Source: Diphasiastrum complanatum
Taxonomy: Eukaryota; Streptophyta; Lycopodiopsida; Lycopodiales; Lycopodiaceae
Assembly: GCA_029204225.1 (NCBI GenBank)
Contig: CM055113.1
Span: 5,001 to 69,000, forward strand
Direction: 5' to 3'
Length of the DNA: 64,000 bases
Below are positions 51,555 through 63,975 of this stretch, piece by piece; position 1 is the first letter of the stretch; each line of letters starts with the position of its first letter. Position numbers and translations under genes: made by a program. Under the pieces are notes generated by a model. It saw nothing but the letters and a program-made list of their open reading frames with translations, had not been told where the DNA came from and searched no databases.

Positions 51555-52743
51555 ACTAGTGGCATTTTCACATTACACAAATTACTTGTGGAATTATCCT
51601 CTCCACTAGAGGTCACCATCAAAAGGTGGCTCGCTCGACTTTTCTAAGAGGGGTCTACTTGCATTTATTACATTTGCGTAGAAATACTAGTTCCTACATG
51701 GTCATTCCATCTTACGGGATTCACCATGAGGCTCACACTGTTTCTTTCTGTCATTCTTAACTAGTATTCCTCAGCTCTCATCTTCGTTCATCTCGTCTTC
51801 TCGGAGACCTCCTCGGTCTAAGGTGAGAGGTGCTCTTGGATACCTCTGGCCGAGTATCTTGGGGATTCGTCAGAATCAGCCAAAATCATCCCACCCCTAA
51901 TGTGTTGCAAGACCCACTGCAACCATATTGAATGATATTGCTCCGCTTTCGCATTGGCATCTTCGATTGTTACTTGGAAAAGTGTAGATCCTCGTTCACT
52001 TACATAAAACCAAGTGCTTATTGTTGCCGGTCTTCATCAGAAAACTATTTTAGCAAATTGTCGCAAATGGTTGGTAAATTCAAAATTGGAGATCTCCCAG
52101 CAGCTTCACAATCTTGCATGCTTGAGTGCTTCCTTTTTGTCTTTTTCTCTTTTTTGCATCTGCCATGGATGGTTTTGCTTCTGGCTTCTTGGTAGGTATT
52201 AATTCTCTGGGAGGTCTGGATCCTCCATTATGCTTCTGGGTTTCCTCAGTTATTCTCTCAGTCAAAGTTCCAGTCTTGCTGACACTCTTTCTTTGATGAA
52301 CCTTCGATTGGTAGGTTGCGTAAAGCTTGGGTTATCAATCTCCAAGGGGATGGACTTATCATCAAATTGGTGATGGAAACAGATTTGGGACGAATGGTTG
52401 GTAGAAGGATGAAGAAACTGATAGTATTACAGTTGCAACCTTGGACCCTTGAAATGTTGAGCTTTGACCACTTCTTGCTTGGTGAGGAACTCGCTTTATT
52501 CTGCAGGTTCGCTGTCATCTTTATCTTTTTCTTTTTCGCAACTCCTTCCTTCGATCCATTACTTTTGGATCTCTTCGGGCTTCATAGGAGGAGATTCGAC
52601 TATCATTGCTCCGGAGAGTTTTTTTTTATCATCGATCTGACTCATCTATTGCTTAAGTTTCATCCTTTCCTCCTCAGCTTCTTGGATCTTTCTCTTTATT
52701 CCTTCTAGCTGCTTTGGCTGCTTTCTTAAATCTTTTTTTCTGG

Positions 52744-53256
52744 CTAACCAACCATTGTAGGTGGTAGTTGGTCTCTGCAAGACACTTGCGATGATCTATC
52801 AGCTTCTTCGGTAAGACTATCAAGGTCTAAAAATTGGAAATTTCTTAGATGGATGATGAGATGATGGAAAGACAGAGAAATGGACGGAAGGGTGGTGGTG
52901 GTGACATTGGTAGATGGTGTGGATGATAAAATAGGCATGGGAGTGGATGAAGAAGAAGACTTGTACTTTCTATTTGCTGAAGGATCTTCGTCGTGACTGG
53001 GGTACTTCTTCTGATTGAGTATCTTTGGATTGCCCATCTGTCTTTTTAGCCTTGTCTTTTTCATCTTTGGTGTTGTAACCTTGGCTAGTGATCCTGTTGA
53101 TGTTGTTGCTGGCAATGTGGCTGCTCCTATGGATGCTTGCAAATCCACTCTCTCCCCCCGAAAAAAAAATCTATTGGTGGGGATGTTGTTATTGGTAACA
53201 TGTATGCTCAAGGTTGGATCGTCGTTTGGAACACGCAATTGAAACACATTGAACAT
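52744..53256 (-). other. Unassigned 170-codon frame, copy 1
   Basis: Minus frame rich in Ser, Thr, Lys and Pro (for example TTSTGSLAKVTTPKMKKTR). Further left on the minus strand, the sequence near 52,620-52,730 encodes a charged, coiled-coil-like stretch (EEERMKLKQQM). It could be the decayed end of a captured host gene or an extra retroelement ORF. No family recognised. Confidence 0.3.
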
Positions 53257-53750
53257 GCAACTGGATTGAAGATTGAATAAATTTTGACTAAATTTGTCTT
53301 AATCTTGTTGTAGTTGACTCGAAAACTAATTTGGCAATGAGATGCATGAATCAACTCTGAAGTTACATGGAGTTGTCAATATGCACAAAAATTCTAAACG
53401 CTCTACAAGGTGATTTGGAGATGTATAGATAAATGAAAATGTCGTCTTGAGATACTCTACAAAGATGACTTTTGTTCAATGGCTAATCCTTGTGAAATAA
53501 AAGCAAATCCAAAAAATATATATGTAATCATAAGAAAATAACACGTGAAGGAGGTCCACAAAAAAAGTGATAACATAAAAAGAAACAAGGTAATATACCA
53601 TCTTTACAAAGAGTTGATAATTGCAGAGCACCATGTGGAACAAAAATTTTATCCATCAAAATTGATACGTCACCTTGATAATTGCAATTGTCCATTGTGA
53701 GTTACAGTAATGAAAAACTCGGACATGCCCTTGTCAAAAACAAGGCAGGA

Positions 53751-54155
53751 TTAGTGACACTGAATGTATTGAAGATATAGCTTGAAATGCATGGAAGGAG
53801 AAGGTACTATTTCTTGAGTACTTCTCTCATTAGGAGATTCATAAAATGAATTTCCATATAGGTTTCCTATTCCCATAGTTGTCAGTATATCTACTTGTTG
53901 GGAGATCAAATGATCAAATATGTGTAAGGCCTTGGAAATCTTCTTATAATGTGGTATGTCAGATAGATTTGAGGTTGCAGAAAGGTAGAAGAAAATTTCA
54001 ATTCCCTGGTGAGGTTGCTCTTGGTTGGAAATTGCAGCAGATGACGAAATATCTATGTTTTTATTCTTTCTACAACAACTCCATTCATTTCTTGCAAGAA
54101 TGACTCTGTGCCATGAGTGGTCTGGGTAATCACAGGGTAATGTAGAAGTTTTCAA
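53751..54155 (-). other. Unassigned 134-codon frame, copy 1
   Basis: Follows the zinc-knuckle part of gag on the minus strand. No recognised domain. An identical frame exists at 62168-62572. Confidence 0.3.
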
Positions 54156-54229
54156 GGAACTTCCCGATTGAGTAGCAAGTTCAGCTGTTGGTTGCTATGG
54201 TGCTCGTGGTGTGTTGTCATTGGGATCCT

Positions 54230-55560
54230 ATACAGATTTGTAATGGACGTGGCGAGCAGGTAAGATCTTACTGGATTGTTTCGGACAGTCTTTGAAATTG
54301 TGTTTCCTAACACAGTCAGGGCATTTGGGCATGGTATTTTGTTTTGACTGTACAATCAACCATAAAGTGGCCTATTTCACCGCAGATGAAGCATCTGTTG
54401 TTCATCAGCCCTTGTTGAATTGCATAGCCATGTTGTATGGCAAGGAGTTCTGGATTTTTCGGATGGTGTTCGTGATAAGGCAAGGATTGTCTAGAGTTGG
54501 ATGATTGTTCTTCATATTGTTGTATGGAATTGGAAGGCAATCATTAACAGGATGTGTAGCCTGGCAATGTGGGCACCAAATATTTCGTTGTCTATAAGGT
54601 ACTTGTGCAAGGGGTAGCTGACCAGACATATGGCTTTGGATAGACGTCAAGGTGTCTCGAAACTCCGTAGTGAGTTTCTCCATTTGCATTTGGCGTTGCT
54701 GATTAAGCAACTCCATCTATGATTTTCAAAGCTGATTTCGAGTATTGTCGTTCAGCATCGATTCATGAACAGTAGCATGATGTGGTTTCTGTTCCCTAGA
54801 TTCATCAACATCGAATCCTTCGTCTTCCTCCCAGATGACATCAGACATAGCTAACTTTAAGCTCGTATATTCGTCATTGGATCTAAGCTCGCGTCTAATC
54901 CATTTTGGAAGTTCAACTAAGAACCAGATGGTGAAGATTTGTTCGGTGAGTTGTTCTTGTACTTGACCTTTTAAACGTTTAAAATGCTCAATATAGTCGC
55001 GTACGTGTTCGTCTTTTGCCATCTGGATATTACTCATTGACAAAAGAACTCTATCAAACGAAAGAGTTTGAAACGTTTGATAAATGACTCTTTTAATACA
55101 GACCAATCTGTCTTATCTTCACGATCGGGTTAAAAAACCAGACACATGCTTTAACGATCATGGTCATGGAAAACAATTGGACCCCATAGCGTCGTTGGAT
55201 GTTTCGCCATAAATGTCATACGCATTCTCAAAGATTTGCAAGAATTTTTGAGGGTCCGAACTACCGTCAAATTTGGGTAGATCTAAGTTGGGTGTTCGCT
55301 TTTCAAGATGAGCTCCATGAGTGGCAAAAGCTCCATTCAGGTGTGTTCTGGCCTGTGATAATTCTACACCATGAAAATGGGCTCTGCCACGTGCAGATTC
55401 GACTCTATCAGGTTCTCGGCTCTCGAATGAGTTTGTGGAATTTTCGTGTACGTGTGATTCATTCGGGAGAGCCTATGACGTCGGATTTCTTCAGACATAG
55501 GTGACACCATTTTGGGTGGATGGTCTTTTGTGGCATTGGGATCATAATGGTGTTCCATTG
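54230..55560 (-). pseudogene. Retroelement gag with three zinc knuckles, copy 1 (frameshifted)
   Basis: From right to left on the minus strand: an N-terminal part (from 55558), then LPKFDGSSDPQKFLQIFE (near 55,230-55,290, other frame), then the capsid-like core (54726-55106) with YIEHFKRLKGQV and ELPKWIRRELRS. A stop separates the knuckle region (54405-54716), which has WCPHCQATHPVNDC, a CX2CX3HX4C knuckle. The next frame (54316-54540) has CFICGEIGHFMVDC, a CX2CX4HX4C knuckle. An extra G near 54,329 then breaks the frame, so the third knuckle is lost here. Confidence 0.8.
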
Positions 55561-55584
55561 GGTAAGGTTTGCTTTTTGTGTTTT

Positions 55585-56213
55585 TGTATAGGGCTTTTTG
55601 TTTTTTTTTTTTGGGTTTGTTTTGTTTTGTTTTGAAAGATCGGTTACTAGATAAGTCAAGGATTCAGTGAGTGGCGTATGAACGAAGTTTGTTAATGGGT
55701 AGGTTAGGTAGTGGATGTTGAATGTGTCAAATGGCTAGGGTAAGGATTTGGTTAATGGCTAAGTTAAGGGTGCGGGTAATCGCCAAGGTGTCAAAAATGA
55801 TAGTAGAGCTTAGACAAAGGTTTTTTTTTTTTAAGGTTAGGGACGAATGAGGGGTCAGGGGTTCGACTAGGTCAATAATAAAGCGAAGGTGGCTCGGTCG
55901 AAATTGGAGGCAAAAGGCCCGGTTGAAGTGAGAGTGGTGTTGAGACTAGGACTCGCCAGAGATACTCGGTTGAGATTCGAAATCCGGTTGAGACTCAAGT
56001 GGATACTCGGTCGAAATCCGATTGAGATCCGGTTGAGACTCGGTTGAGACTCCAGTGGATACTCGGTCGAAATCCGGTTGAGATGCGTGGAAGAGGTCGT
56101 GTGGTCTGGTCGAGAGTTTGGAGAGGGTCGAGTTTTGTGAGCAGATATCCCCGGTCGAGAGGGGAGCGTGAAGGGGAGACTGAAGCAGGTATTCGGTTGA
56201 GTTTTGTGAGCAG
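55585..56213. other. Unique segment between the duplicated blocks
   Basis: G/T-rich on the plus strand, with T runs at about 55,600 and 55,825. Contains the minisatellite at 55971-56082. It separates the end of the gag-side copy 1 block from pol copy 2. Confidence 0.6.
55971..56082. repeat. Minisatellite of CGGTTGAGACTC-type units
   Basis: GGATACTCGGTCGAAATCC and (A)TCCGGTTGAGACTC units recur two to four times. All three minus frames stay open across it. One frame (55946-56431) fuses the repeat to the truncated integrase. Confidence 0.75.
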
Positions 56214-58680
56214 GTTCTGAAGGCCCAAATAGTTGAATAAAATTTTGTTTCCAAATTGTTTCTTCTAGCTTCAACTATTTTGGTTAGAATGCGGCATATG
56301 ATCTTGTTTGAGGATTCTGCTAACCCGTTACATCGAGGATAGTATGGTGTGCTTTTGTGATGCTTCACAAAATAGTGGGTTAGGAGGTTATGTACAACAT
56401 CATTGAGGAAATGAGTCCCTTTGCCACTCACTAACTCTATCGGACAGCCGAATCGGGTGATATTGTTTTCATATAAAAACTTGGCCGTAACTTTGGTAGT
56501 AGCTTGCTTTCTCGCTCTAGCTTCTACCCAATTCGTAGCATAGTCAGTGGCTACTAAGATGTATCTGGACTGAGTACCTTGTGCGGCTGGGCTAATCGGC
56601 CCTATAAAATCAATTTCTCATTTATGAAATGCTTCTCCTTCGGCTATTGAAGTTAGAGGCATAAAATAGGCACATTGAGGAGTGTTTATTCGTTGGCAGA
56701 CATCACAGGTTTAAATTTGTGCGTAAGCGCCTTTAAATAATGTCGACCACCAGTACCCAGCTAATAAAATTTTCTTAGCGGTACTATCGAACGAGAAGTG
56801 CCCTCCTCTTTCACCTTCATGTGTTAGGAAAATTATTTGTTTGACCTCATCTTCATTAACACACCAAATTAAAAGGTAAGGCCTAGATTTCAATATCCGT
56901 TTACGCTCATCAACTTTGGACATAGTTGAGTCCAGTACTCTGGTTGATAGAAATGAGACTATTTCTTCAACCTGTCTAGGAGTAGCGTCAATTTGGAATA
57001 GGTAGGCATCCGGTAGTTCGTCATTGATAGGCTCTGTGACTCTATCAGCCGATGCTATCTTGGATAAATGGTCAGCAAGAAAATGTTGCTTACCTTTCCT
57101 AACAATAATTTTGAAGTCAAATTCTAAAAGGATAAGTAACCATCTAGTTATACGACCAGTGTTGCACGGTTTATTCAACCGATATAACAATGCTTGGTGA
57201 TCAGTGTAAAACTTGAATTGATTTCCTAATAAATAATGAAGTGATTTTTGGATAGCATATATCATTGCTAAATCCTCTCTTTCGGTTGTAGAATAATTTA
57301 CTTCAGCAGGGACTAACTGTCGGTTGAGAAAACGAATCGAATAGTCTTTCCCAAATTCTCTTGGTTGTGCTAGGATGACTGCAATAGCATACTATCCGTA
57401 TGAACATGGAATTCTAATTAATTGTTTGGTCCTCGGAGAATGGGTGCAGTGACAAGTGTGTGCTTCAAATCCTCAACTGCTTGTATTCTTTCTTTTGTCC
57501 ATTCTGGATCCGTAATGACTTCATAAATTTATCTAGCTTTTCCTACAAAATCAAGAATAAATATACGATAGTAATTACAATGGCCTACAAAGATATAAAT
57601 CTCTTTTACCGTGGCCGGTAGCGGCATGTCTTGAATAACTCTCACTTTAGCTAGATCCGTGGATATACCATCTATGGATATGATATTTTCTAGACATCAC
57701 CATGTGTTACCCAAATCTAACATTTCTCCGGATTCAACAAGATTCCATATTTCCTGCATTGGATTAAAACTTTTTCAATACAATCAAGATGATCAGAAGC
57801 TTAAGATTTAACACCGATATCATCCATATAGATTTCTAAAATCTTATGCAGTAGATCTTTAAACGCAAACTGCATTACTGTTTGAAATGTTGATGGAGCA
57901 TTATAGAGTCTGAATGGCATTACTTGATATGCATACGTACCAAAATTTGTGGCAATGTCTTGATGTCTTCGAATCTAATCGAATAAGAAAATAACCACTA
58001 AAGCCATCCAAAAAATTCATTGCCTCGGCTCTTGCCATCTCTTCTAATATAGCATTGGTTAATGCTAAAGGAAAGTGACTTTATTCAGTTCTTTTAGGTC
58101 CACACATATCTGTAACTTACCATTCTTCTTGAGAACCACCACTATGGGGGATGACCATGTTGTATGCTCTATTTCTTTAATGAAACCTGCAGCCAGTAAT
58201 CTTTGTATATCTTATTTGATTTTTTCTCTGTAAAGCGGACTACAATGGTGAGATTTTGCTTGACCTGGCTTTGCATCATCTTCTAACAATATGGAGTGTA
58301 CTTCTATGTCAGGTGGCATACCTTTCATCTCTTTATAGTTCTATGCAAAGACATCACGGTATTTTCGTAAGAGCTTTTCCAAGTTTCTACGTTGTCGTCT
58401 ATCAAGATGGGCTCCTATATGCATGAATCTATCATCGGTTTCATCTAGATCTTTTAAATTTAGTGGAACAGTCTTAGCTGGCCCATCGAATGAAGAGGAT
58501 TCACTAGTTTGTTCATGTTTCAATTGAGGTAACGCAATGGGAACATCACCCAACGAATAATCTGAGAATTTCTTGGGTACGTCAAGCCTAGGAATTTCAT
58601 TATGTACAAGAATCTTTTCGGCTACTGGGAGGTGGCCTTGAACATGAAGCAACGTAAGTTAAGTCTAAGCTCTGATACCA
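56214..58680 (-). mobile_element. Ty3/gypsy pol fragment, copy 2
   Basis: Near-identical to copy 1 from GGTTCTGAAGGCCC (37412 matches 56214) through the primer-binding motif (58669-58680). The integrase is cut at 56214 and lacks its C-terminus. RNase H (56711-57265) differs from copy 1 at only a few residues (Ser/Leu, Ile/Thr, Thr/Ala). The reverse transcriptase has an 8-base deletion near 57,957 that breaks the frame. YMDD is present near 57,818. The integrase Asp-to-Gly change (56423-56425) is shared. Confidence 0.88.
58669..58680 (-). other. Primer-binding-site motif, copy 2
   Basis: The minus strand reads TGGTATCAGAGC. It is followed by only about 30 bases of the presumed LTR before the deletion joint at 58713-58716. 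Confidence 0.8.
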
Positions 58681-61160
58681 TGTTGGGAGAGGGGGGGGGG
58701 GAGAATAAATGAAGAAGAGCTAAAGAAATAAGAGAAAGAGAAAGCTTTAGCTTGAAAAAACGAGAATTGATCCCAAGCAGAAAGAGTCTTGCATTGTCCG
58801 AGACAGACATGTAGCTCCCACTAGATTTTTCTAAACCTCCCCAAATCCCTCCCCAAAAAAGAAAATTTTAGATGATGATGACAATAGCTTGAATTCATCT
58901 ACGTTAGCATCAAAGAAAATGTTGGATGTCTCTCTTGTATGCATACGAGTCACCCAACTCTAGGGTTTCTCTAAAAAGTCATCCCCGTTGACCAACAATC
59001 TGAAAAGTGTGATGGCCCAAAAATGAGAATCCCACATTTTCTTGAGCATTTATTGTCACAAAATTCTATAAACATGCACAAGGATTGCAAATCTTGAATA
59101 ACTTGTTACAAAAGTTGAGTCTATTATGGGGAGTCAATGAAGACTAAGAAATCTGCAGACATATGCTCTAGATGTCTACTGGATTCTTTGCTTAGCATCT
59201 TGCTTATTCTTTATGCTTTGTCTTCTACCTGTCAGAATAGACTATGGGCTTCCTTGATGATTATCCTGCTTGTTTTAGGGCCCAAATCAGGCAGAATGGA
59301 CTGATATCAATTATAGTATGTCCTGCCTGTCAGAGGACATCCAGGGAGGTCACTCTTGAACTGAATGCATATGCATAAACAGCCCATCATGCAAGCCAAT
59401 GCGTTCAACCAAGACATCAGCTTGTAGTTTCGTTGAACAAACAATGAAATCCTATTCTAAAGCTGCAAAATGAGCCGATCCTAAAAACTAAAACCAATCT
59501 AACATACATTCTACCTAAATACAAGAATCAAGAAACTAAACTTGCTAAACAACATTTTTGAGAGTCCAACAATCAAGAAACACTCATCTCTTGATTCTTG
59601 GATTTTCCAAGAACATCAAGAAGTGAAATGTAAATGGATATGCAAGATCTACACCACAATTTCAGCCTATTTAGTTTACTTGAACACTGATTCCTACAAT
59701 GATCCACAAAAGCAATAAAACTAATCCACTCTAGTTCCACAAACAAGAAATAAAACTAACCACCACTAAATCCACAACCACACACAAAGAGATGGAAGGG
59801 CAAGATCATTAATGCATCACTCAAGAAAACAAGAATGATAAAGGAGCTCAAGGATGCACCAAACTCATGGAGGCTATTCTCTTTAGAATATGGAGTAGAT
59901 GCATTCACAAAAAGCTCTCTTCTACAAAGGGGAAGTCTCTTAACTAAGCAAGAGAGATCCTTAAATGACATACTAGTGGCATTTTCACATTACACAAATT
60001 ACTTGTGGAATTATCCTCTCCACTAGAGGTCACCATCAAAAGGTGGCTCGCTCGACTTTTCTAAGAGGGGTCTACTTGCATTTATTACATTTGCGTAGAA
60101 ATACTAGTTCCTACATGGTCATTCCATCTTACGGGATTCACCATGAGGCTCACACTGTTTCTTTCTGTCATTCTTAACTAGTATTCCTCAGCTCTCATCT
60201 TCGTTCATCTCGTCTTCTCGGAGACCTCCTCGGTCTAAGGTGAGAGGTGCTCTTGGATACCTCTGGCCGAGTATCTTGGGGATTCGTCAGAATCAGCCAA
60301 AATCATCCCACCCCTAATGTGTTGCAAGACCCACTGCAACCATATTGAATGATATTGCTCCGCTTTCGCATTGGCATCTTCGATTGTTACTTGGAAAAGT
60401 GTAGATCCTCGTTCACTTACATAAAACCAAGTGCTTATTGTTGCCGGTCTTCATCAGAAAACTATTTTAGCAAATTGTCGCAAATGGTTGGTAAATTCAA
60501 AATTGGAGATCTCCCAGCAGCTTCACAATCTTGCATGCTTGAGTGCTTCCTTTTTGTCTTTTTCTCTTTTTTGCATCTGCCATGGATGGTTTTGCTTCTG
60601 GCTTCTTGGTAGGTATTAATTCTCTGGGAGGTCTGGATCCTCCATTATGCTTCTGGGTTTCCTCAGTTATTCTCTCAGTCAAAGTTCCAGTCTTGCTGAC
60701 ACTCTTTCTTTGATGAACCTTCGATTGGTAGGTTGCGTAAAGCTTGGGTTATCAATCTCCAAGGGGATGGACTTATCATCAAATTGGTGATGGAAACAGA
60801 TTTGGGACGAATGGTTGGTAGAAGGATGAAGAAACTGATAGTATTACAGTTGCAACCTTGGACCCTTGAAATGTTGAGCTTTGACCACTTCTTGCTTGGT
60901 GAGGAACTCGCTTTATTCTGCAGGTTCGCTGTCATCTTTATCTTTTTCTTTTTCGCAACTCCTTCCTTCGATCCATTACTTTTGGATCTCTTCGGGCTTC
61001 ATAGGAGGAGATTCGACTATCATTGCTCCGGAGAGTTTTTTTTTATCATCGATCTGACTCATCTATTGCTTAAGTTTCATCCTTTCCTCCTCAGCTTCTT
61101 GGATCTTTCTCTTTATTCCTTCTAGCTGCTTTGGCTGCTTTCTTAAATCTTTTTTTCTGG

Positions 61161-61673
61161 CTAACCAACCATTGTAGGTGGTAGTTGGTCTCTGCAAGAC
61201 ACTTGCGATGATCTATCAGCTTCTTCGGTAAGACTATCAAGGTCTAAAAATTGGAAATTTCTTAGATGGATGATGAGATGATGGAAAGACAGAGAAATGG
61301 ACGGAAGGGTGGTGGTGGTGACATTGGTAGATGGTGTGGATGATAAAATAGGCATGGGAGTGGATGAAGAAGAAGACTTGTACTTTCTATTTGCTGAAGG
61401 ATCTTCGTCGTGACTGGGGTACTTCTTCTGATTGAGTATCTTTGGATTGCCCATCTGTCTTTTTAGCCTTGTCTTTTTCATCTTTGGTGTTGTAACCTTG
61501 GCTAGTGATCCTGTTGATGTTGTTGCTGGCAATGTGGCTGCTCCTATGGATGCTTGCAAATCCACTCTCTCCCCCCGAAAAAAAAATCTATTGGTGGGGA
61601 TGTTGTTATTGGTAACATGTATGCTCAAGGTTGGATCGTCGTTTGGAACACGCAATTGAAACACATTGAACAT
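61161..61673 (-). other. Unassigned 170-codon frame, copy 2
   Basis: Unchanged copy of the frame at 52744-53256. Function unknown. Confidence 0.3.
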
Positions 61674-62167
61674 GCAACTGGATTGAAGATTGAATAAATT
61701 TTGACTAAATTTGTCTTAATCTTGTTGTAGTTGACTCGAAAACTAATTTGGCAATGAGATGCATGAATCAACTCTGAAGTTACATGGAGTTGTCAATATG
61801 CACAAAAATTCTAAACGCTCTACAAGGTGATTTGGAGATGTATAGATAAATGAAAATGTCGTCTTGAGATACTCTACAAAGATGACTTTTGTTCAATGGC
61901 TAATCCTTGTGAAATAAAAGCAAATCCAAAAAATATATATGTAATCATAAGAAAATAACACGTGAAGGAGGTCCACAAAAAAAGTGATAACATAAAAAGA
62001 AACAAGGTAATATACCATCTTTACAAAGAGTTGATAATTGCAGAGCACCATGTGGAACAAAAATTTTATCCATCAAAATTGATACGTCACCTTGATAATT
62101 GCAATTGTCCATTGTGAGTTACAGTAATGAAAAACTCGGACATGCCCTTGTCAAAAACAAGGCAGGA

Positions 62168-62572
62168 TTAGTGACACTGAATGTATTGAAGATATAGCTT
62201 GAAATGCATGGAAGGAGAAGGTACTATTTCTTGAGTACTTCTCTCATTAGGAGATTCATAAAATGAATTTCCATATAGGTTTCCTATTCCCATAGTTGTC
62301 AGTATATCTACTTGTTGGGAGATCAAATGATCAAATATGTGTAAGGCCTTGGAAATCTTCTTATAATGTGGTATGTCAGATAGATTTGAGGTTGCAGAAA
62401 GGTAGAAGAAAATTTCAATTCCCTGGTGAGGTTGCTCTTGGTTGGAAATTGCAGCAGATGACGAAATATCTATGTTTTTATTCTTTCTACAACAACTCCA
62501 TTCATTTCTTGCAAGAATGACTCTGTGCCATGAGTGGTCTGGGTAATCACAGGGTAATGTAGAAGTTTTCAA
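62168..62572 (-). other. Unassigned 134-codon frame, copy 2
   Basis: Unchanged copy of the frame at 53751-54155. Function unknown. Confidence 0.3.
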
Positions 62573-62639
62573 GGAACTTCCCGATTGAGTAGCAAGTTCA
62601 GCTGTTGGTTGCTATGGTGCTCGTGGTGTGTTGTCATTG

Positions 62640-63975
62640 GGATCCTATACAGATTTGTAATGGACGTGGCGAGCAGGTAAGATCTTACTGGATTGTTTCG
62701 GACAGTCTTTGAAATTGTGTTTCCTAACACAGTCAGGGCATTTGGCATGGTATTTTGTTTTGACTGTACAATCAACCATAAAGTGGCCTATTTCACCGCA
62801 GATGAAGCATCTGTTGTTCATCAGCCCTTGTTGAATTGCATAGCCATGTTGTATGGCAAGGAGTTCTGGATTTTTCGGATGGTGTTCGTGATAAGGCAAG
62901 GATTGTCTAGAGTTGGATGATTGTTCTTCATATTGTTGTATGGAATTGGAAGGCAATCATTAACAGGATGTGTAGCCTGGCAATGTGGGCACCAAATATT
63001 TCGTTGTCTATAAGGTACTTGTGCAAGGGGTAGCTGACCAGACATATGGCTTTGGATAGACGTCAAGGTGTCTCGAAACTCCGTAGTGAGTTTCTCCATT
63101 TGCATTTGGCGTTGCTGATTAAGCAACTCCATCTATGATTTTCAAAGCTGATTTCGAGTATTGTCGTTCAGCATCGATTCATGAACAGTAGCATGATGTG
63201 GTTTCTGTTCCCTAGATTCATCAACATCGAATCCTTCGTCTTCCTCCCAGATGACATCAGACATAGCTAACTTTAAGCTCGTATATTCGTCATTGGATCT
63301 AAGCTCGCGTCTAATCCATTTTGGAAGTTCAACTAAGAACCAGATGGTGAAGATTTGTTCGGTGAGTTGTTCTTGTACTTGACCTTTTAAACGTTTAAAA
63401 TGCTCAATATAGTCGCGTACGTGTTCGTCTTTTGCCATCTGGATATTACTCATTGACAAAAGAACTCTATCAAACGAAAGAGTTTGAAACGTTTGATAAA
63501 TGACTCTTTTAATACAGACCAATCTGTCTTATCTTCACGATCGGGTTAAAAAACCAGACACATGCTTTAACGATCATGGTCATGGAAAACAATTGGACCC
63601 CATAGCGTCGTTGGATGTTTCGCCATAAATGTCATACGCATTCTCAAAGATTTGCAAGAATTTTTGAGGGTCCGAACTACCGTCAAATTTGGGTAGATCT
63701 AAGTTGGGTGTTCGCTTTTCAAGATGAGCTCCATGAGTGGCAAAAGCTCCATTCAGGTGTGTTCTGGCCTGTGATAATTCTACACCATGAAAATGGGCTC
63801 TGCCACGTGCAGATTCGACTCTATCAGGTTCTCGGCTCTCGAATGAGTTTGTGGAATTTTCGTGTACGTGTGATTCATTCGGGAGAGCCTATGACGTCGG
63901 ATTTCTTCAGACATAGGTGACACCATTTTGGGTGGATGGTCTTTTGTGGCATTGGGATCATAATGGTGTTCCATT
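62640..63975 (-). pseudogene. Retroelement gag with three zinc knuckles, copy 2
   Basis: As copy 1, but without the extra G near 62,744, so the frame 62645-62956 holds two consecutive knuckles. These are CFICGEIGHFMVDC (CX2CX4HX4C) and CPDCVRKHNFKDC (CX2CX3HX4C). The upstream frame 62821-63132 has the first, WCPHCQATHPVNDC. Core 63142-63522. Stops and frame changes between the pieces mean no single intact gag. Confidence 0.82.

Larger units (their letters stand above)
50288..55584. repeat. Segmental duplication, gag-side block, copy 1
   Basis: Nearly identical to 58713-64000 at an offset of 8,417 bases, changing to 8,416 after a one-base indel near 54,329. It contains the gag fragment at its right and about 3.9 kb of unassigned sequence at its left. 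Confidence 0.95.

Noticed and set aside
52316-52708. 130-codon plus frame as a gene
   Set aside because: Hydrophobic, F/L-rich product typical of the complement of a charged Lys/Glu-rich stretch on the minus strand. No family. Its identical copy at 60733-61125 only reflects the duplication.
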